Shown: positions 6,919 through 13,857 of the stretch, one piece after another
How the letters are laid out: each line of letters begins with the position of its first letter
Numbering within the stretch: position 1 is the stretch's first letter
Assembly: GCA_020627605.1 (NCBI GenBank)
Contig: JAHDGO010000017.1
Location: 1 to 15,675, forward strand
Direction of reading: 5' to 3'
Length of the DNA stretch: 15,675 nucleotides
DNA from: Yoonia sp.
GTDB lineage: Bacteria > Pseudomonadota > Alphaproteobacteria > Rhodobacterales > Rhodobacteraceae
Translations under genes and position numbers: made by a program
The notes under the pieces: generated by a model
Seen by the model: the letters and a program-made list of their open reading frames with translations, nothing else
The model's database searches: none
What the model was told of the DNA's origin: nothing

Positions 6919-7654
6919 CCTGCCGCTGGTGATCCCGCACGCGGGTCCATAGCCACATCGACACGACCGCCTGCATCGCCATGCCAACCACGGCAAACGG
7001 GTGCAGCACCCCGATAATCTGGCTGACAAGCACGACGATATTCCACAGCCAGTGCCAGATGATCAGCGGCCACAGGTTGCCAATGCGCAGCGCCAAAGGG
7101 GCCAGTGAGAGCCCAACCAGAAAGGCAAAGGCAGTTTGCAGCAAGGTGTTCACCGCCTCTTGCCCCGCCAGACCGTTGATCAGATGGGCCAGCGCAAAGG
7201 CGCTCGTGCTGATCATGATGGCCCGCAAGACCGTCGCCCCCACCATCGCACCGCGCAGCAGGATGCCGCGAAAAACCACTTCTTCGGCAAAGGCAATCAG
7301 GAAGGGGGTCGCAACGACCAAGGCCCAAACGGCGGCAGGAACAGCGGTGAAAACGGCCAGCGGTGTTTGCAGGACGACACTGCGCCCCATGGTGATCAGC
7401 AAGATCACGGCGGGGGTCAGCCAGACCAATGCGCGCCAGTCAATACGGTCAAATCCGATGGCACGCCACTGAAGCCCACGCCGGACCGCGCCGACAACAT
7501 AGCCCGCACCCACTGCTTGCACAGCAAACAAACCCGTCCACAGCAAAGCGATATCTGCGCCGGGCCGCACCCAGTTGGATACGACGAACGTTCCAAACGC
7601 GATGAGGGCGACATAGATCCCTGCCACCTTCACCCCTTGCCAGAGGGTGGGCAT
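6908..7654 (-). CDS. CPBP-family intramembrane glutamic endopeptidase (CAAX protease/Abi-like)
   Basis: This is a 248-residue multi-pass membrane protein with about 7-8 hydrophobic segments. It has the three CPBP motifs: EEVVFR (124-129, catalytic Glu pair and Arg), AFALAHLINGL (His157) and IIWHWLWN (His201, Asn205). The family includes CAAX-prenyl proteases in eukaryotes and bacteriocin self-immunity or surface-protein processing factors in bacteria. No partner peptide gene is adjacent, so the substrate is unknown. ATG 7654 is chosen because AGGAG precedes it by 8 bases. An upstream in-frame ATG at 7714 would add a polar tail that overlaps the likely promoter. It lies downstream of the F0 operon terminator and so probably has its own promoter. 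It converges on gntR with an 11-base overlap. Confidence 0.9.
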   Translation of the reverse strand: MPTLWQGVKVAGIYVALIAFGTFVVSNWVRPGADIALLWTGLFAVQAVGAGYVVGAVRRGLQWRAIGFDRIDWRALVWLTPAVILLITMGRSVVLQTPLAVFTAVPAAVWALVVATPFLIAFAEEVVFRGILLRGAMVGATVLRAIMISTSAFALAHLINGLAGQEAVNTLLQTAFAFLVGLSLAPLALRIGNLWPLIIWHWLWNIVVLVSQIIGVLHPFAVVGMAMQAVVSMWLWTRVRDHQRQASA

Positions 7655-7685
7655 GTTGGTGTCTCCTGCTCTCGCCCCGGTTGTG

Positions 7686-7714
7686 AGTTTCAGGACAGGG
7701 CCAGACCCTGTCAA
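7686..7714 (-). promoter_or_regulatory. Candidate promoter of the CPBP protease gene with palindrome in the spacer
   Basis: On the minus strand a perfect TTGACA (7714-7709) is followed after 17 bases by GAAACT (7691-7686). A perfect inverted repeat GACAGGG-TCTGG-CCCTGTC (7712-7694) overlaps the -35 and fills the spacer, as a repressor site would. It could instead be an RNA hairpin if transcription starts upstream. Confidence 0.42.
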
Positions 7715-7718
7715 CGAA

Positions 7719-7750
7719 AAAGCCCGGCAGCGCGATGGCAGCCGGGCTTT
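7719..7750 (-). terminator. Intrinsic terminator of the F0 ATP synthase operon
   Basis: A perfect 10-base stem AAAGCCCGGC/GCCGGGCTTT with a 12-base loop lies 23 bases after the atpF stop. On the minus strand the stem runs into TTTTT. The symmetrical A/T flanks could also stop plus-strand transcription. Confidence 0.9.
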
Positions 7751-7773
7751 GAAACCGGGATATCGTGCCTGAC

Positions 7774-8334
7774 TTAGTGCAGCTTTTCGCCCACTGTACC
7801 GATGGCGTCATCAATCAGGCTACCGGCAGCCTTGGCGTCCATCTGCTTGGCGATGACGTCCTTGGCGGCGCCAACAGCCACGGCGATGGCCTGATCGCGT
7901 ACCTCTTTGACGGCACCTGCCTGCGCGCTGGCGATCTGCTCTTCCGCAGCAGCCAGACGGCGTGTGATCGACTTGGCAATGTCATCCTTGGCGGCGGTGG
8001 CGGCATTTGTCGCCTCTTCCTTCGCAGCGGCGACGATGCGGTCGGCCTGTTCCTGCACTTCTTTCTGCTTGCGCTCGTAGGAGGCCAGCAATGACTGGGC
8101 CTCCTCACGCAGGGCCTTGGCCTCATCCAGTTCGGATTTGATGCCAGCGGCGCGCTTGTCGAGCATACCCCCCACAAGGCCTGGCACCTTGTAGTAAAGC
8201 AGGATGCCGATAAAGATCAGGAATGCGATCGAGACGACAAAATCTGTGTTTGACAGCGAAAAGAACGGCTTGTCACCGGCTGCCAGAGCAGGGCCAGCAA
8301 TGACGGCGAAAAGGGCGGTGAGTGTCAGTCTCAT
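7774..8334 (-). CDS. atpF: F0F1 ATP synthase subunit b
   Basis: The 186-residue protein begins with a signal-peptide-like stretch (MRLTLTALFAVIAGPALA, probable cleavage after ALA at 18). A TM helix follows (about 31-48) and then a long charged coiled coil (about 58-150) that forms the peripheral stalk and binds the F1 delta and alpha subunits. The DKRAAGIKSELDEAKALREEA segment just after the membrane is typical of b subunits. An N-terminal presequence is a known trait of alphaproteobacterial b subunits. Start is 3 bases after the atpX stop, so translation is probably coupled. It is the last gene before the operon terminator. Confidence 0.93.
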   Translation of the reverse strand: MRLTLTALFAVIAGPALAAGDKPFFSLSNTDFVVSIAFLIFIGILLYYKVPGLVGGMLDKRAAGIKSELDEAKALREEAQSLLASYERKQKEVQEQADRIVAAAKEEATNAATAAKDDIAKSITRRLAAAEEQIASAQAGAVKEVRDQAIAVAVGAAKDVIAKQMDAKAAGSLIDDAIGTVGEKLH

Positions 8335-8337
8335 GTC

Positions 8338-8886
8338 TTACCCTTTCATCCGTGCGTTGACGGCAGCGGTGATTGTCTTGGCGTCAGCACTGCCACCCAT
8401 GGCCGCGACCAGCTCTTTCGCTGTGTCTTTGGCGACCGCAACGACGTTCTGCTTGGCGCTGTCACGAATTTCGGCAATCGCCGCTTCGCTCTCGGCGGTT
8501 TTGGCCGCGATTTCTGCGTCTGCCTTTTGCAGTTCGACATCAAGCTCGGCCTGAATTTCGGCTTTGGCTTCGGCAACAATCTTGTTTGCCTCGGCACGGG
8601 CATCCAGCAGGGCCTTGTCATAGGCTGCTTCGGCTTCTGCCGCTTTTGTCTTCAGCTCTTCGGCCGCTGCGATGTCATTGGTGATCGTACCCGACCGTTC
8701 GGCCAGGACCGCACCAATGCGGGGCAGCGCGATCCGCGACATCACGAAGTAAATCGCGATCAGCGTGATCACCAGCCAGAAAATCTGGTTGGGCATCCAG
8801 TCCGCACAAAGCTGCGGCATGCCAAGGGCAGAACCCCCTGCATCAACGCAGGCGCCGACGGCGGCTTCTGTTGTTTCTGTTGCCAT
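8338..8886 (-). CDS. atpX: F0F1 ATP synthase subunit b' (second b-type subunit)
   Basis: The 182-residue protein has a short N-terminal leader with two cysteines (Cys13, Cys27), one TM helix ([20 protein letters not shown], 33-52) and a long Ala/Glu/Lys-rich coiled coil. Photosynthetic and other alphaproteobacteria use a b/b' heterodimer in the peripheral stalk instead of the b homodimer of E. coli. The paired gene at 7774-8334 and the operon order support b'. A GGGGG tract lies 6 bases before the ATG at 8886. It is separated from atpE by 81 bases that contain a strong hairpin, so its expression may be set apart from that of subunit c. Confidence 0.92.
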   Translation of the reverse strand: MATETTEAAVGACVDAGGSALGMPQLCADWMPNQIFWLVITLIAIYFVMSRIALPRIGAVLAERSGTITNDIAAAEELKTKAAEAEAAYDKALLDARAEANKIVAEAKAEIQAELDVELQKADAEIAAKTAESEAAIAEIRDSAKQNVVAVAKDTAKELVAAMGGSADAKTITAAVNARMKG

Positions 8887-8916
8887 AATGGCCCCCGAAT
8901 ACCTTGGTGTTTTACC

Positions 8917-8941
8917 GACCGACGCAGATCATGCGTCGGTC
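8917..8941 (-). promoter_or_regulatory. Intercistronic RNA hairpin between atpE and atpX
   Basis: GACCGACGCA and TGCGTCGGTC form a perfect 10-base stem with a five-base loop, 26 bases after the atpE stop. No T run follows, so it is not a plain terminator. It may protect the upstream atpE message or limit readthrough, matching the need for many c subunits per complex. Confidence 0.6.
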
Positions 8942-8967
8942 AGCCGTAAGGATATGGGTTGCTGTCT

Positions 8968-9192
8968 TTAGACGGCGAACATCAGCAGAAGCGACACGAG
9001 GAATGCAAAGATCCCCAGGGCTTCGGCAAATGCCAGACCGATGAACAGTGTCGCTGTCTGACCAGCAGCAGCGGATGGGTTGCGCAATGCGCCTGCCAGA
9101 TAGTTACCGGCAACGGTGCCAACACCGATAGCAGCTGCGCCAGAACCGATTGCAGCCAGACCAGCGCCGATGTGTGCGAGTTCGCCTTCCAT
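8968..9192 (-). CDS. atpE: F0F1 ATP synthase subunit c (proton-carrying ring)
   Basis: This is a 74-residue hairpin of two TM helices. The first has the glycine-rich [19 protein letters not shown] (7-25). The polar loop holds the conserved RNP (37-39). The second helix carries the proton-binding Glu57 in [13 protein letters not shown]. Length and residues are standard. ATG 9192 is preferred because AAGGAG sits 7 bases before it and because family members begin [11 protein letters not shown]; a longer in-frame reading from 9288 runs into the atpB coding region. The strong ribosome site and the hairpin after the gene both fit high output of this multi-copy subunit. Confidence 0.96.
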   Translation of the reverse strand: MEGELAHIGAGLAAIGSGAAAIGVGTVAGNYLAGALRNPSAAAGQTATLFIGLAFAEALGIFAFLVSLLLMFAV

Positions 9193-9248
9193 GTGAATTC
9201 TCCTTACGATTGGAAGTTGATCATTTGACGGGTCACCCCGCCGAACCT

Positions 9249-9998
9249 TTAGTGATGCGGGTGAAGCGCGTCCTTGAGATAGACACACGTCAGAATAGTG
9301 AAAACATAGGCCTGAATACCGGCCACAAGGACCTCAAGCCCGTAGATGGCGACGATACCGAAGATCGCGACGGGGCTGACCAGCGTCAGCGCAGCAAAGC
9401 CAGCAAACACTTTCAGAACCGCGTGACCGGCCATGATGTTGCCAGCCAGACGGATGGAGTGGCTGACAGGCCGTACGAAGTAGGAAATCACCTCGATGAT
9501 CGCGATGATCGGGCGCAGGATCAGCGGCGCATCAGACATCCAGAACAGGCTGAGGAAAGACGCGCCGTTCTTGACGAAGCCCAGAATGGTCACGCAGATG
9601 AAAACCCCAAAACCAAGAACTGCAGTGACCGCAATCATGGATGTCGGGCTGTAGGACATGGGGATCAGCGCCAGATAGTTGGCAAACAGGATGAACAGGA
9701 ACAGCGTCATGATGTAGGGGAAATACTTTACCCCGTCCTTGCCGGTCACATCCTCGACCATCTTATAGATAAAGCCGTAGATCAGCTCACCAATTGACTG
9801 CAGGCGTGTCGGGATGATGGCACGGCCACGGCTGCCCAGCACAAAGACGGCAATGATCGCCAGAAGGGCGATGCCCATCCATAGCGTCACATTGGTGGGT
9901 GTGTACCAAGCCACCGGCCCGTCACCGAAAAGCGGTTTGACGATAAACTGATCCAGCGGGTGAAAGACCAGACCACCTTCTGCTTTTTCTTCAGCCAC
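9249..9998 (-). CDS. atpB: F0F1 ATP synthase subunit a
   Basis: This is a 249-residue integral membrane protein with several TM segments. The essential Arg183 lies in [13 protein letters not shown] (180-192), corresponding to E. coli aArg210. The last helices contain [18 protein letters not shown] (219-236) with the conserved Gln229. It forms the proton half-channels against the c ring. The start is GTG at 9998, preceded by AGAGGA with 8 bases spacing. It overlaps the atpI end by 8 bases, pointing to translational coupling. The N-terminal [12 protein letters not shown] fits Rhodobacteraceae homologues. Confidence 0.96.
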   Translation of the reverse strand: MAEEKAEGGLVFHPLDQFIVKPLFGDGPVAWYTPTNVTLWMGIALLAIIAVFVLGSRGRAIIPTRLQSIGELIYGFIYKMVEDVTGKDGVKYFPYIMTLFLFILFANYLALIPMSYSPTSMIAVTAVLGFGVFICVTILGFVKNGASFLSLFWMSDAPLILRPIIAIIEVISYFVRPVSHSIRLAGNIMAGHAVLKVFAGFAALTLVSPVAIFGIVAIYGLEVLVAGIQAYVFTILTCVYLKDALHPHH

Positions 9999-10323
9999 GC
10001 GCGTCGTCCTCTTGCTCTGCGGCCAGCTGCCGCTTCATCTGCACTTCCTTGGCTGATCGCATCATGGTCAGAACACCTGCCGCGAGGCCAAAAAATATAA
10101 AAAGCACCATCAAGAAAGGTTGCGTGCCAAGCAAGACATCCAACCCGTATCCGATGCCAAAGCCGATCCCGAGACCGGCCACCAGCTCTATCACCATCCG
10201 CCAGGCCAGTTGCGCCTGAGAGTAGTGTTCTTCGGAATGGTCCTTTACCGCCTCCGGTGTCTTCAGCGCCGCAATTTTCGCTTCGAGCGCCTTGAGCCGG
10301 TCAGCGTCTTGCGGGTCAGACAT
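9991..10323 (-). CDS. atpI: ATP synthase accessory protein AtpI-like
   Basis: The 110-residue protein has an N-terminal charged helical region (1-40), two TM segments (about 43-62 and 68-88) rich in Gly ([17 protein letters not shown]), and a charged tail. Size, topology and first place in the F0 operon fit AtpI, which assists c-ring assembly and magnesium supply in other bacteria. The sequence also resembles the AtpZ/AtpI group; the function is taken from position and family. ATG 10323 has only a weak upstream GGAT. It overlaps atpB by 8 bases. Confidence 0.85.
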   Translation of the reverse strand: MSDPQDADRLKALEAKIAALKTPEAVKDHSEEHYSQAQLAWRMVIELVAGLGIGFGIGYGLDVLLGTQPFLMVLFIFFGLAAGVLTMMRSAKEVQMKRQLAAEQEDDARG

Positions 10324-10352
10324 CGGTTTTGATCCATCCGTCAGTTGCGCAT

Positions 10353-10381
10353 GGTCTATGGCGCGCCATGCACAGAGTCAA
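10353..10381 (-). promoter_or_regulatory. atpI: Candidate promoter of the F0 ATP synthase operon
   Basis: On the minus strand TTGACT (10381-10376) and TAGACC (10358-10353) are 17 bases apart, giving a leader of about 23 bases before atpI. The strong -35 and weak -10 are common in this bacterial group. A 12-base palindrome, ATGGCGCGCCAT (10358-10369), lies in the spacer. Confidence 0.5.
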
Positions 10382-10484
10382 GCAAGGTCAAAACCATCAT
10401 AATGCATTGATTTTCATAAACATAGTTTTGGCCGGTGGTACCGGAACTGCCACGTCTTCGGGGTATGCCCTGACTGCCGTATAT

Positions 10485-10500
10485 TCAACCAAATGGTTGA
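10485..10500. promoter_or_regulatory. ArsR-type repressor operator (perfect palindrome)
   Basis: TCAACCA-AA-TGGTTGA is a perfect 7-base inverted repeat 30 bases before the arsR-type gene. It touches a TATATT (10480-10485) that could be a -10 element, and its right arm contains TTGACG (10497-10502), which could be a -35. It is therefore well placed for autorepression. Similar CAACCA...TGGTTG sites are, as I recall, typical of ArsR repressors paired with SRPBCC genes. Confidence 0.65.
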
Positions 10501-10530
10501 CGTTTCGCCCCTGCCCCGCTTAATCGCGCC

Positions 10531-10851
10531 ATGACTGCGCAACTTGATCAGGTCTTTGCCGCCCTCGCCGACCCCACCCGGCGGCGCATCCTTGCGATGC
10601 TGCTGGAGGATGATATGGCCGTCACCGACGTGGCCGACCCGTTTGAGATGTCGCTGGCTGCGATCTCAAAACATTTGGGTGTGCTGACCGCAGCAGGGCT
10701 GATCAGTCAGGAAAAGCGTGGGCGGGTGAAATGGTGCAAGCTTGAACCAGACGCCCTGCGGGGCGCATCGGTCTGGATGCAGGGCTTTGGCCAGATGGAC
10801 GCCATCGATCTGGATGCGTTTGAGGTGTTTCTGGAACACCAATTGAAATAG
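10531..10851 (+). CDS. ArsR/SmtB-family winged-helix transcriptional regulator
   Basis: The 106-residue protein is a single winged HTH: LDQVFAALADPTRRRILAML (5-24), recognition helix SLAAISKHLGVL (41-52) and a wing EKRGRVKWCKL (61-71). It has no ELCVCDL-type metal site, so it is not an arsenic or zinc sensor of the classic kind. It resembles the SdpR-like group that often sits beside an SRPBCC (AHSA1) gene. No such gene follows here, which leaves its target open. No Shine-Dalgarno is evident before ATG 10531, so the message may be leaderless. It is divergent from the F0 operon across 207 bases; control of atp genes is possible but unsupported. Confidence 0.88.
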   Translation: MTAQLDQVFAALADPTRRRILAMLLEDDMAVTDVADPFEMSLAAISKHLGVLTAAGLISQEKRGRVKWCKLEPDALRGASVWMQGFGQMDAIDLDAFEVFLEHQLK

Positions 10852-10876
10852 CGCGCAACCTTACCGGCGCGCGCTA
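10849..10876 (+). terminator. Hairpin overlapping the arsR stop codon, possible terminator
   Basis: TAGCGCGC (10849-10856) and GCGCGCTA (10869-10876) form a perfect 8-base stem with a 12-base loop. No T run follows, so it could act as a Rho-assisted 3' end or a stability element rather than a classic terminator. Confidence 0.35.
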
Positions 10877-10917
10877 GATCAAAATGCGGCTGTGATGACC
10901 GCCGCCTGTCGTTTGGG

Positions 10918-10986
10918 TCAGAGTACGAACTGGACGATGGCCAGAACGATAACAACAAGACCGACGAGATAGATGATATTCCGCAT
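10918..10986 (-). CDS. 22-residue single-helix membrane peptide
   Basis: A short reading frame encodes MRNIIYLVGLVVIVLAIVQF plus two residues: one positively charged N-terminus and then a continuous TM helix. AAGGA lies 7-8 bases before the ATG. I recall that very similar peptides starting MRNIIYLVG occur in many Rhodobacteraceae, but cannot check that here. It begins 27 bases after the stop of the DMT transporter on the same strand, so it may share its transcript. Function is unknown; it could modulate a membrane protein. It is short enough to be missed by gene callers. Confidence 0.6.
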   Translation of the reverse strand: MRNIIYLVGLVVIVLAIVQFVL

Positions 10987-11013
10987 TTTGCATTCCTTTG
11001 CTTTACAAGGTGC

Positions 11014-11922
11014 TTAACGCGGCGGGGCGGGATTGGTTCCCTGCTCGTCCTTCAATAACAAGAAAAGTGCGGCAATGGTCAGCAAAACCCCTGCCACGAC
11101 CAGCAGCGGTGGCGGCGTGCCGCCCAGTCCAAGCTCCCACGGCAGGACCCAGCTTGGCACCAGATAGGTATAGGCCATGACCTTGGCACTGGGCAGGCGC
11201 AGTGTTGCGAATTGCAGCAAGACAAAGGTCATCGCGCTGGCAAAGATCGCCGTGTATAAAATGGTGATCCACACAATCGGCCGCAGCGCAGACCATTCCG
11301 TAGCCATCACAGCAGGACCACCCCAGACCGACAAAAGCAGCGCCCCTGCCAAAACGACACCGAAACTGAAAACAACCGGGCTTTCACCGCGGTTCAGCTT
11401 GCGCACCAGGGGCGTGTAAACCGCGTGGCCAACGCAGCCCCAGAAGAAAATGAACTCGCCGCGCCCGATCTCAAACCGCAATATGGCGCCAATGTCGGCG
11501 CGAAAGATCACCCAGATTGCGCCCAGGCCCCCAACAGCAAGCGCCAGCGCCATGCGCGGTGTCAGGACCTGCCGCAACAAAAGATAGCCGAACCCCGCCG
11601 TAAGGATCGGTGTCAGGGTAAAGACCGCCGCCGCACTGACCGGTGGGGCGGTCTTCAACCCTTCGAACATCAGCACGAAATATGTGGTGAAAAACGCCGC
11701 GAGCGCAAAGTACCGCCAAGGTGCCTGCGCTGCCGTTCGGGTCAGGCCGCCCTGGGCAAAGGCCAATGCACCAACGATCACCGCAGCAATCCAGAACCGC
11801 ACAACGTTCAGTGCCGTAGGCGCGATGTCATTGGCGACCAGCGCCCCAAGGGCGAATGATCCTGCGACAAGCATCGAAAACGCCAGCATCGCAAGGTGGC
11901 CGGCGCGGGTATGCCCGGGCAT
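11014..11922 (-). CDS. DMT-superfamily transporter (EamA domains)
   Basis: The 302-residue protein has about ten TM segments arranged as two EamA repeats (about 8-140 and 155-290). Characteristic stretches are APTALNVVRFWIAAVIVGAL and, in the second half, LPSAKVMAYTYLVPSWVLPW. Members export metabolites, amino acids or drugs from the cytoplasm; the substrate is unknown. ATG 11922 overlaps the lysR stop by one base (TGATG), so the two are translationally coupled. A TTG one codon earlier is the alternative start. Co-transcription with lysR suggests that this regulator controls it, and that its substrate may relate to the redox genes on the other side. Confidence 0.9.
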   Translation of the reverse strand: MPGHTRAGHLAMLAFSMLVAGSFALGALVANDIAPTALNVVRFWIAAVIVGALAFAQGGLTRTAAQAPWRYFALAAFFTTYFVLMFEGLKTAPPVSAAAVFTLTPILTAGFGYLLLRQVLTPRMALALAVGGLGAIWVIFRADIGAILRFEIGRGEFIFFWGCVGHAVYTPLVRKLNRGESPVVFSFGVVLAGALLLSVWGGPAVMATEWSALRPIVWITILYTAIFASAMTFVLLQFATLRLPSAKVMAYTYLVPSWVLPWELGLGGTPPPLLVVAGVLLTIAALFLLLKDEQGTNPAPPR

Positions 11923-12797
11923 CAACCGGCCGTCTTTGCGCGCTCTTTGAGAAAGCGCAGGAAGGTCTGCACCTTGGTGGTGCGGTGCAGATCAACATGG
12001 GTCACGATCCACAAGGGGGCGGCCCATTCGTCTTTGCGTGCGATCACTTCGGTCAGGGTGTCGTTGTTTTCGGCATCCTGCGCCAGAACGAACCCGATGC
12101 CAGCCCCGGCCAAGATCGCATCCTGCATGTTGCGGTTTTCGGTGGCGCGGTACTGAAACCGGTCTTCGGGAACCATCCCGCGCAGCCAACGTGAAAACGG
12201 CGCACGGGTGTTGTCGTCATCATGGGTGACGAAATAATGGTTCTTCAGGTCATCCTCATCCGCCGGCAAACCATTGCGGGCGACATAGGCGTCCGAGGCC
12301 ACCAACGCCATCTGCTGCTGCATGAAGGGTTGCACGACATTGTCAGGCTCCTGCGGCATCGTCCCCGCCCTGATGGCGACATGCGCCTCGCCATATTCCA
12401 GCCTGAACACCCTGTCGCCGGTCCGGTAGCGAATGGTCACGTCAGGATGCACCGCCTGAAAATCCACCAGAATGGGGGTCAGCATCCGCGACACCATCCC
12501 AAGTGACGTGATGACCAGATCACCGGATACCCCCTCGCCCTGCCCTTTGATGCGCCCGGCAAGCTGGGTAAACTGGTCGTCCGTCGCCTGCGCCACCTGC
12601 AACAGGTCCTGTCCGGCCTCTGTCGCGGTGTAGCCGCGCGCGTGGCGCTGGAACAGCTTTGCGCCCAGACGCTGCTCTAGCGCGTCGATATGGCGGATCA
12701 CGGTAGCATGGTGGACACCCAGCTGATCCGCCGCGCCGCTGACGGTGCCCATGCGTGCGACCTGAAAGGCTGTTCTGATCTCATCCCAGTTGTCCAT
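11922..12797 (-). CDS. LysR-family transcriptional regulator
   Basis: The 291-residue protein has the LysR HTH in residues 4-63 (EIRTAFQVARMGTVSGAADQ, HHATVIRHIDALEQRLGAKL, then the typical FQRHARGYTATEAG). A periplasmic-binding-protein-like effector domain follows (about 90-285; GDLVITSLGMVSRMLTPIL, then AILAGAGIGFVLAQDAE). Its effector is unknown. It is divergent from an azoreductase gene across 100 bases, the classic arrangement for a LysR protein that controls its neighbour. It is also coupled to the downstream DMT transporter, so it may govern both sides. Confidence 0.93.
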   Translation of the reverse strand: MDNWDEIRTAFQVARMGTVSGAADQLGVHHATVIRHIDALEQRLGAKLFQRHARGYTATEAGQDLLQVAQATDDQFTQLAGRIKGQGEGVSGDLVITSLGMVSRMLTPILVDFQAVHPDVTIRYRTGDRVFRLEYGEAHVAIRAGTMPQEPDNVVQPFMQQQMALVASDAYVARNGLPADEDDLKNHYFVTHDDDNTRAPFSRWLRGMVPEDRFQYRATENRNMQDAILAGAGIGFVLAQDAENNDTLTEVIARKDEWAAPLWIVTHVDLHRTTKVQTFLRFLKERAKTAG

Positions 12798-12897
12798 GAT
12801 CTACCTGTGCATTTGTAAACATTTGATGTGAAATTAGCGGTATTACGTTCGCAGATGCAAGGGAGTACTTGAGCAGCAATAGAAAAGGTTACACACC
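12798..12897. promoter_or_regulatory. Divergent lysR/azoR control region
   Basis: This 100-base gap must hold both promoters and the LysR site. It contains a direct repeat CATTTG at 12810-12815 and 12820-12825, one helical turn apart, and an AT-rich core around 12811-12846. I could not pick a convincing -35/-10 pair or a single LysR T-N11-A site. Confidence 0.4.
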
Positions 12898-13437
12898 ATG
12901 ACCACCGTACTTCATATCGACGCCTCTGCGGCCTTTGATAACTCTGTCAGCCGCGCCGCCACCGCCCGCCTTCTCGCTGATCTGGCCCCTGAAAAGGTGA
13001 TCACCCGCGATCTGGCCACAACACCGCTGCCACAGATCGACGCGGCATGGATCAACGCCCGGCTGGTCGCGCAGGATGACCTGACCGCGACAGAGCGTGA
13101 AATCCTGGCCCTGTCCGACACGCTGATTGCGGAAGTCAAAGCCGCCGACGTCATCCTGATCGGCATGCCGATGTACAATTTCGGCATGCCAGCCGCGCTC
13201 AAGGCCTGGATTGACCTGATTGCGCGCCCCAAGGTGACTTTCGCTTATACCCCCGACGGCCCTGTTGGCCTGCTGGAGAATAAGCGCGCTGTCGTTGCCG
13301 TCGCAACGGGCGGCGTCCCCGTCGGCGCGCCTGTCGATTTCGCGACGCCGCATCTGACGCAGGTCTTGAATTTCATCGGCATCAAGGATGTCGATGTTCA
13401 GGTCGCGGCAGAGGTGATTGCCGACAAGGCCGCCTGA
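12898..13437 (+). CDS. azoR: FMN-dependent NAD(P)H azoreductase/quinone reductase, AzoR-type
   Basis: The 179-residue protein has a flavodoxin-like fold: TVLHIDAS (3-10) and SVSR (16-19) for the FMN phosphate, and the AzoR hallmark PMYNFGMPAALKAWID (91-106), plus VAVATGGV (133-140). These enzymes reduce azo dyes and quinones by two electrons with NAD(P)H, and protect against thiol and quinone stress. It is about 20 residues shorter than E. coli AzoR but shows no break. AAGG lies 9 bases before the ATG. It is followed after 26 bases by a DoxX-like gene, and a divergent lysR gene probably regulates it. Confidence 0.88.
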   Translation: MTTVLHIDASAAFDNSVSRAATARLLADLAPEKVITRDLATTPLPQIDAAWINARLVAQDDLTATEREILALSDTLIAEVKAADVILIGMPMYNFGMPAALKAWIDLIARPKVTFAYTPDGPVGLLENKRAVVAVATGGVPVGAPVDFATPHLTQVLNFIGIKDVDVQVAAEVIADKAA

Positions 13438-13463
13438 GGCTGGACTTCACGCCGGGCCGCACC

Positions 13464-13835
13464 ATGTGGCCCGGCATGACCAAAACAACCGCCCTGACCG
13501 CCCTGCGCGCTGTTCTGACGTTGGCCTTTCTCTATTTTGGCCTGCGCAAGCTTGGCAGCTTCCCAACCGATGTCGCCATCTATCAGTCTATCGGATTTGG
13601 TCAGTTCCCCCGTTACATCACCGGCTCGGTCGAGGTGATTGGTGCGGCGCTGCTGTGGTTGCGCGGCTGGCGTGGCGCAGCGGGCCTTATCCTGCTGGTA
13701 ACCATGCTGATCGGGCTCAGCGCACTCTTGATCTGGGTGGGACCACCCTATTGGCATATGCTTCTGCTGATCGCCGGAACGGCAACCGTCGCATGGGCCT
13801 ACCGGGACGAGACGGCAAACTTGCTTGGCCGCTGA
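13464..13835 (+). CDS. DoxX-like small membrane protein
   Basis: The 123-residue protein has four predicted TM segments (about 10-30, 50-67, 70-93, 97-112). ALRAVLTLAFLYFGLRKLG (13-31) is the DoxX-type first helix, with the Gly-x-x-Lys pattern. The family is linked with quinone-dependent redox functions in the membrane. An alternative start is ATG 13476 (MTKTTALTAL), and neither start has a strong ribosome site; a weak GAGG lies before the first. Its position 26 bases after azoR suggests an operon, so a quinone or redox partner role is a fair inference. Confidence 0.78.
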   Translation: MWPGMTKTTALTALRAVLTLAFLYFGLRKLGSFPTDVAIYQSIGFGQFPRYITGSVEVIGAALLWLRGWRGAAGLILLVTMLIGLSALLIWVGPPYWHMLLLIAGTATVAWAYRDETANLLGR

Positions 13836-13857
13836 CACGGCCCTACAACAGCGGGCG

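Noticed and set aside
6908..7654. CPBP (Abi-like) protease as part of a defence or bacteriocin-immunity system
   Set aside because: No toxin, bacteriocin, restriction or phage gene is near; its neighbours are a metabolic-type regulator and ATP synthase.
9193..9288. Longer start for subunit c
   Set aside because: It would overlap atpB and bypass the strong AAGGAG site before ATG 9192; family members start MEGEL.
7751..10323. Complete ATP synthase operon including F1
   Set aside because: Only F0 genes are present and a strong terminator follows atpF; the F1 genes are expected elsewhere, as usual in this group.
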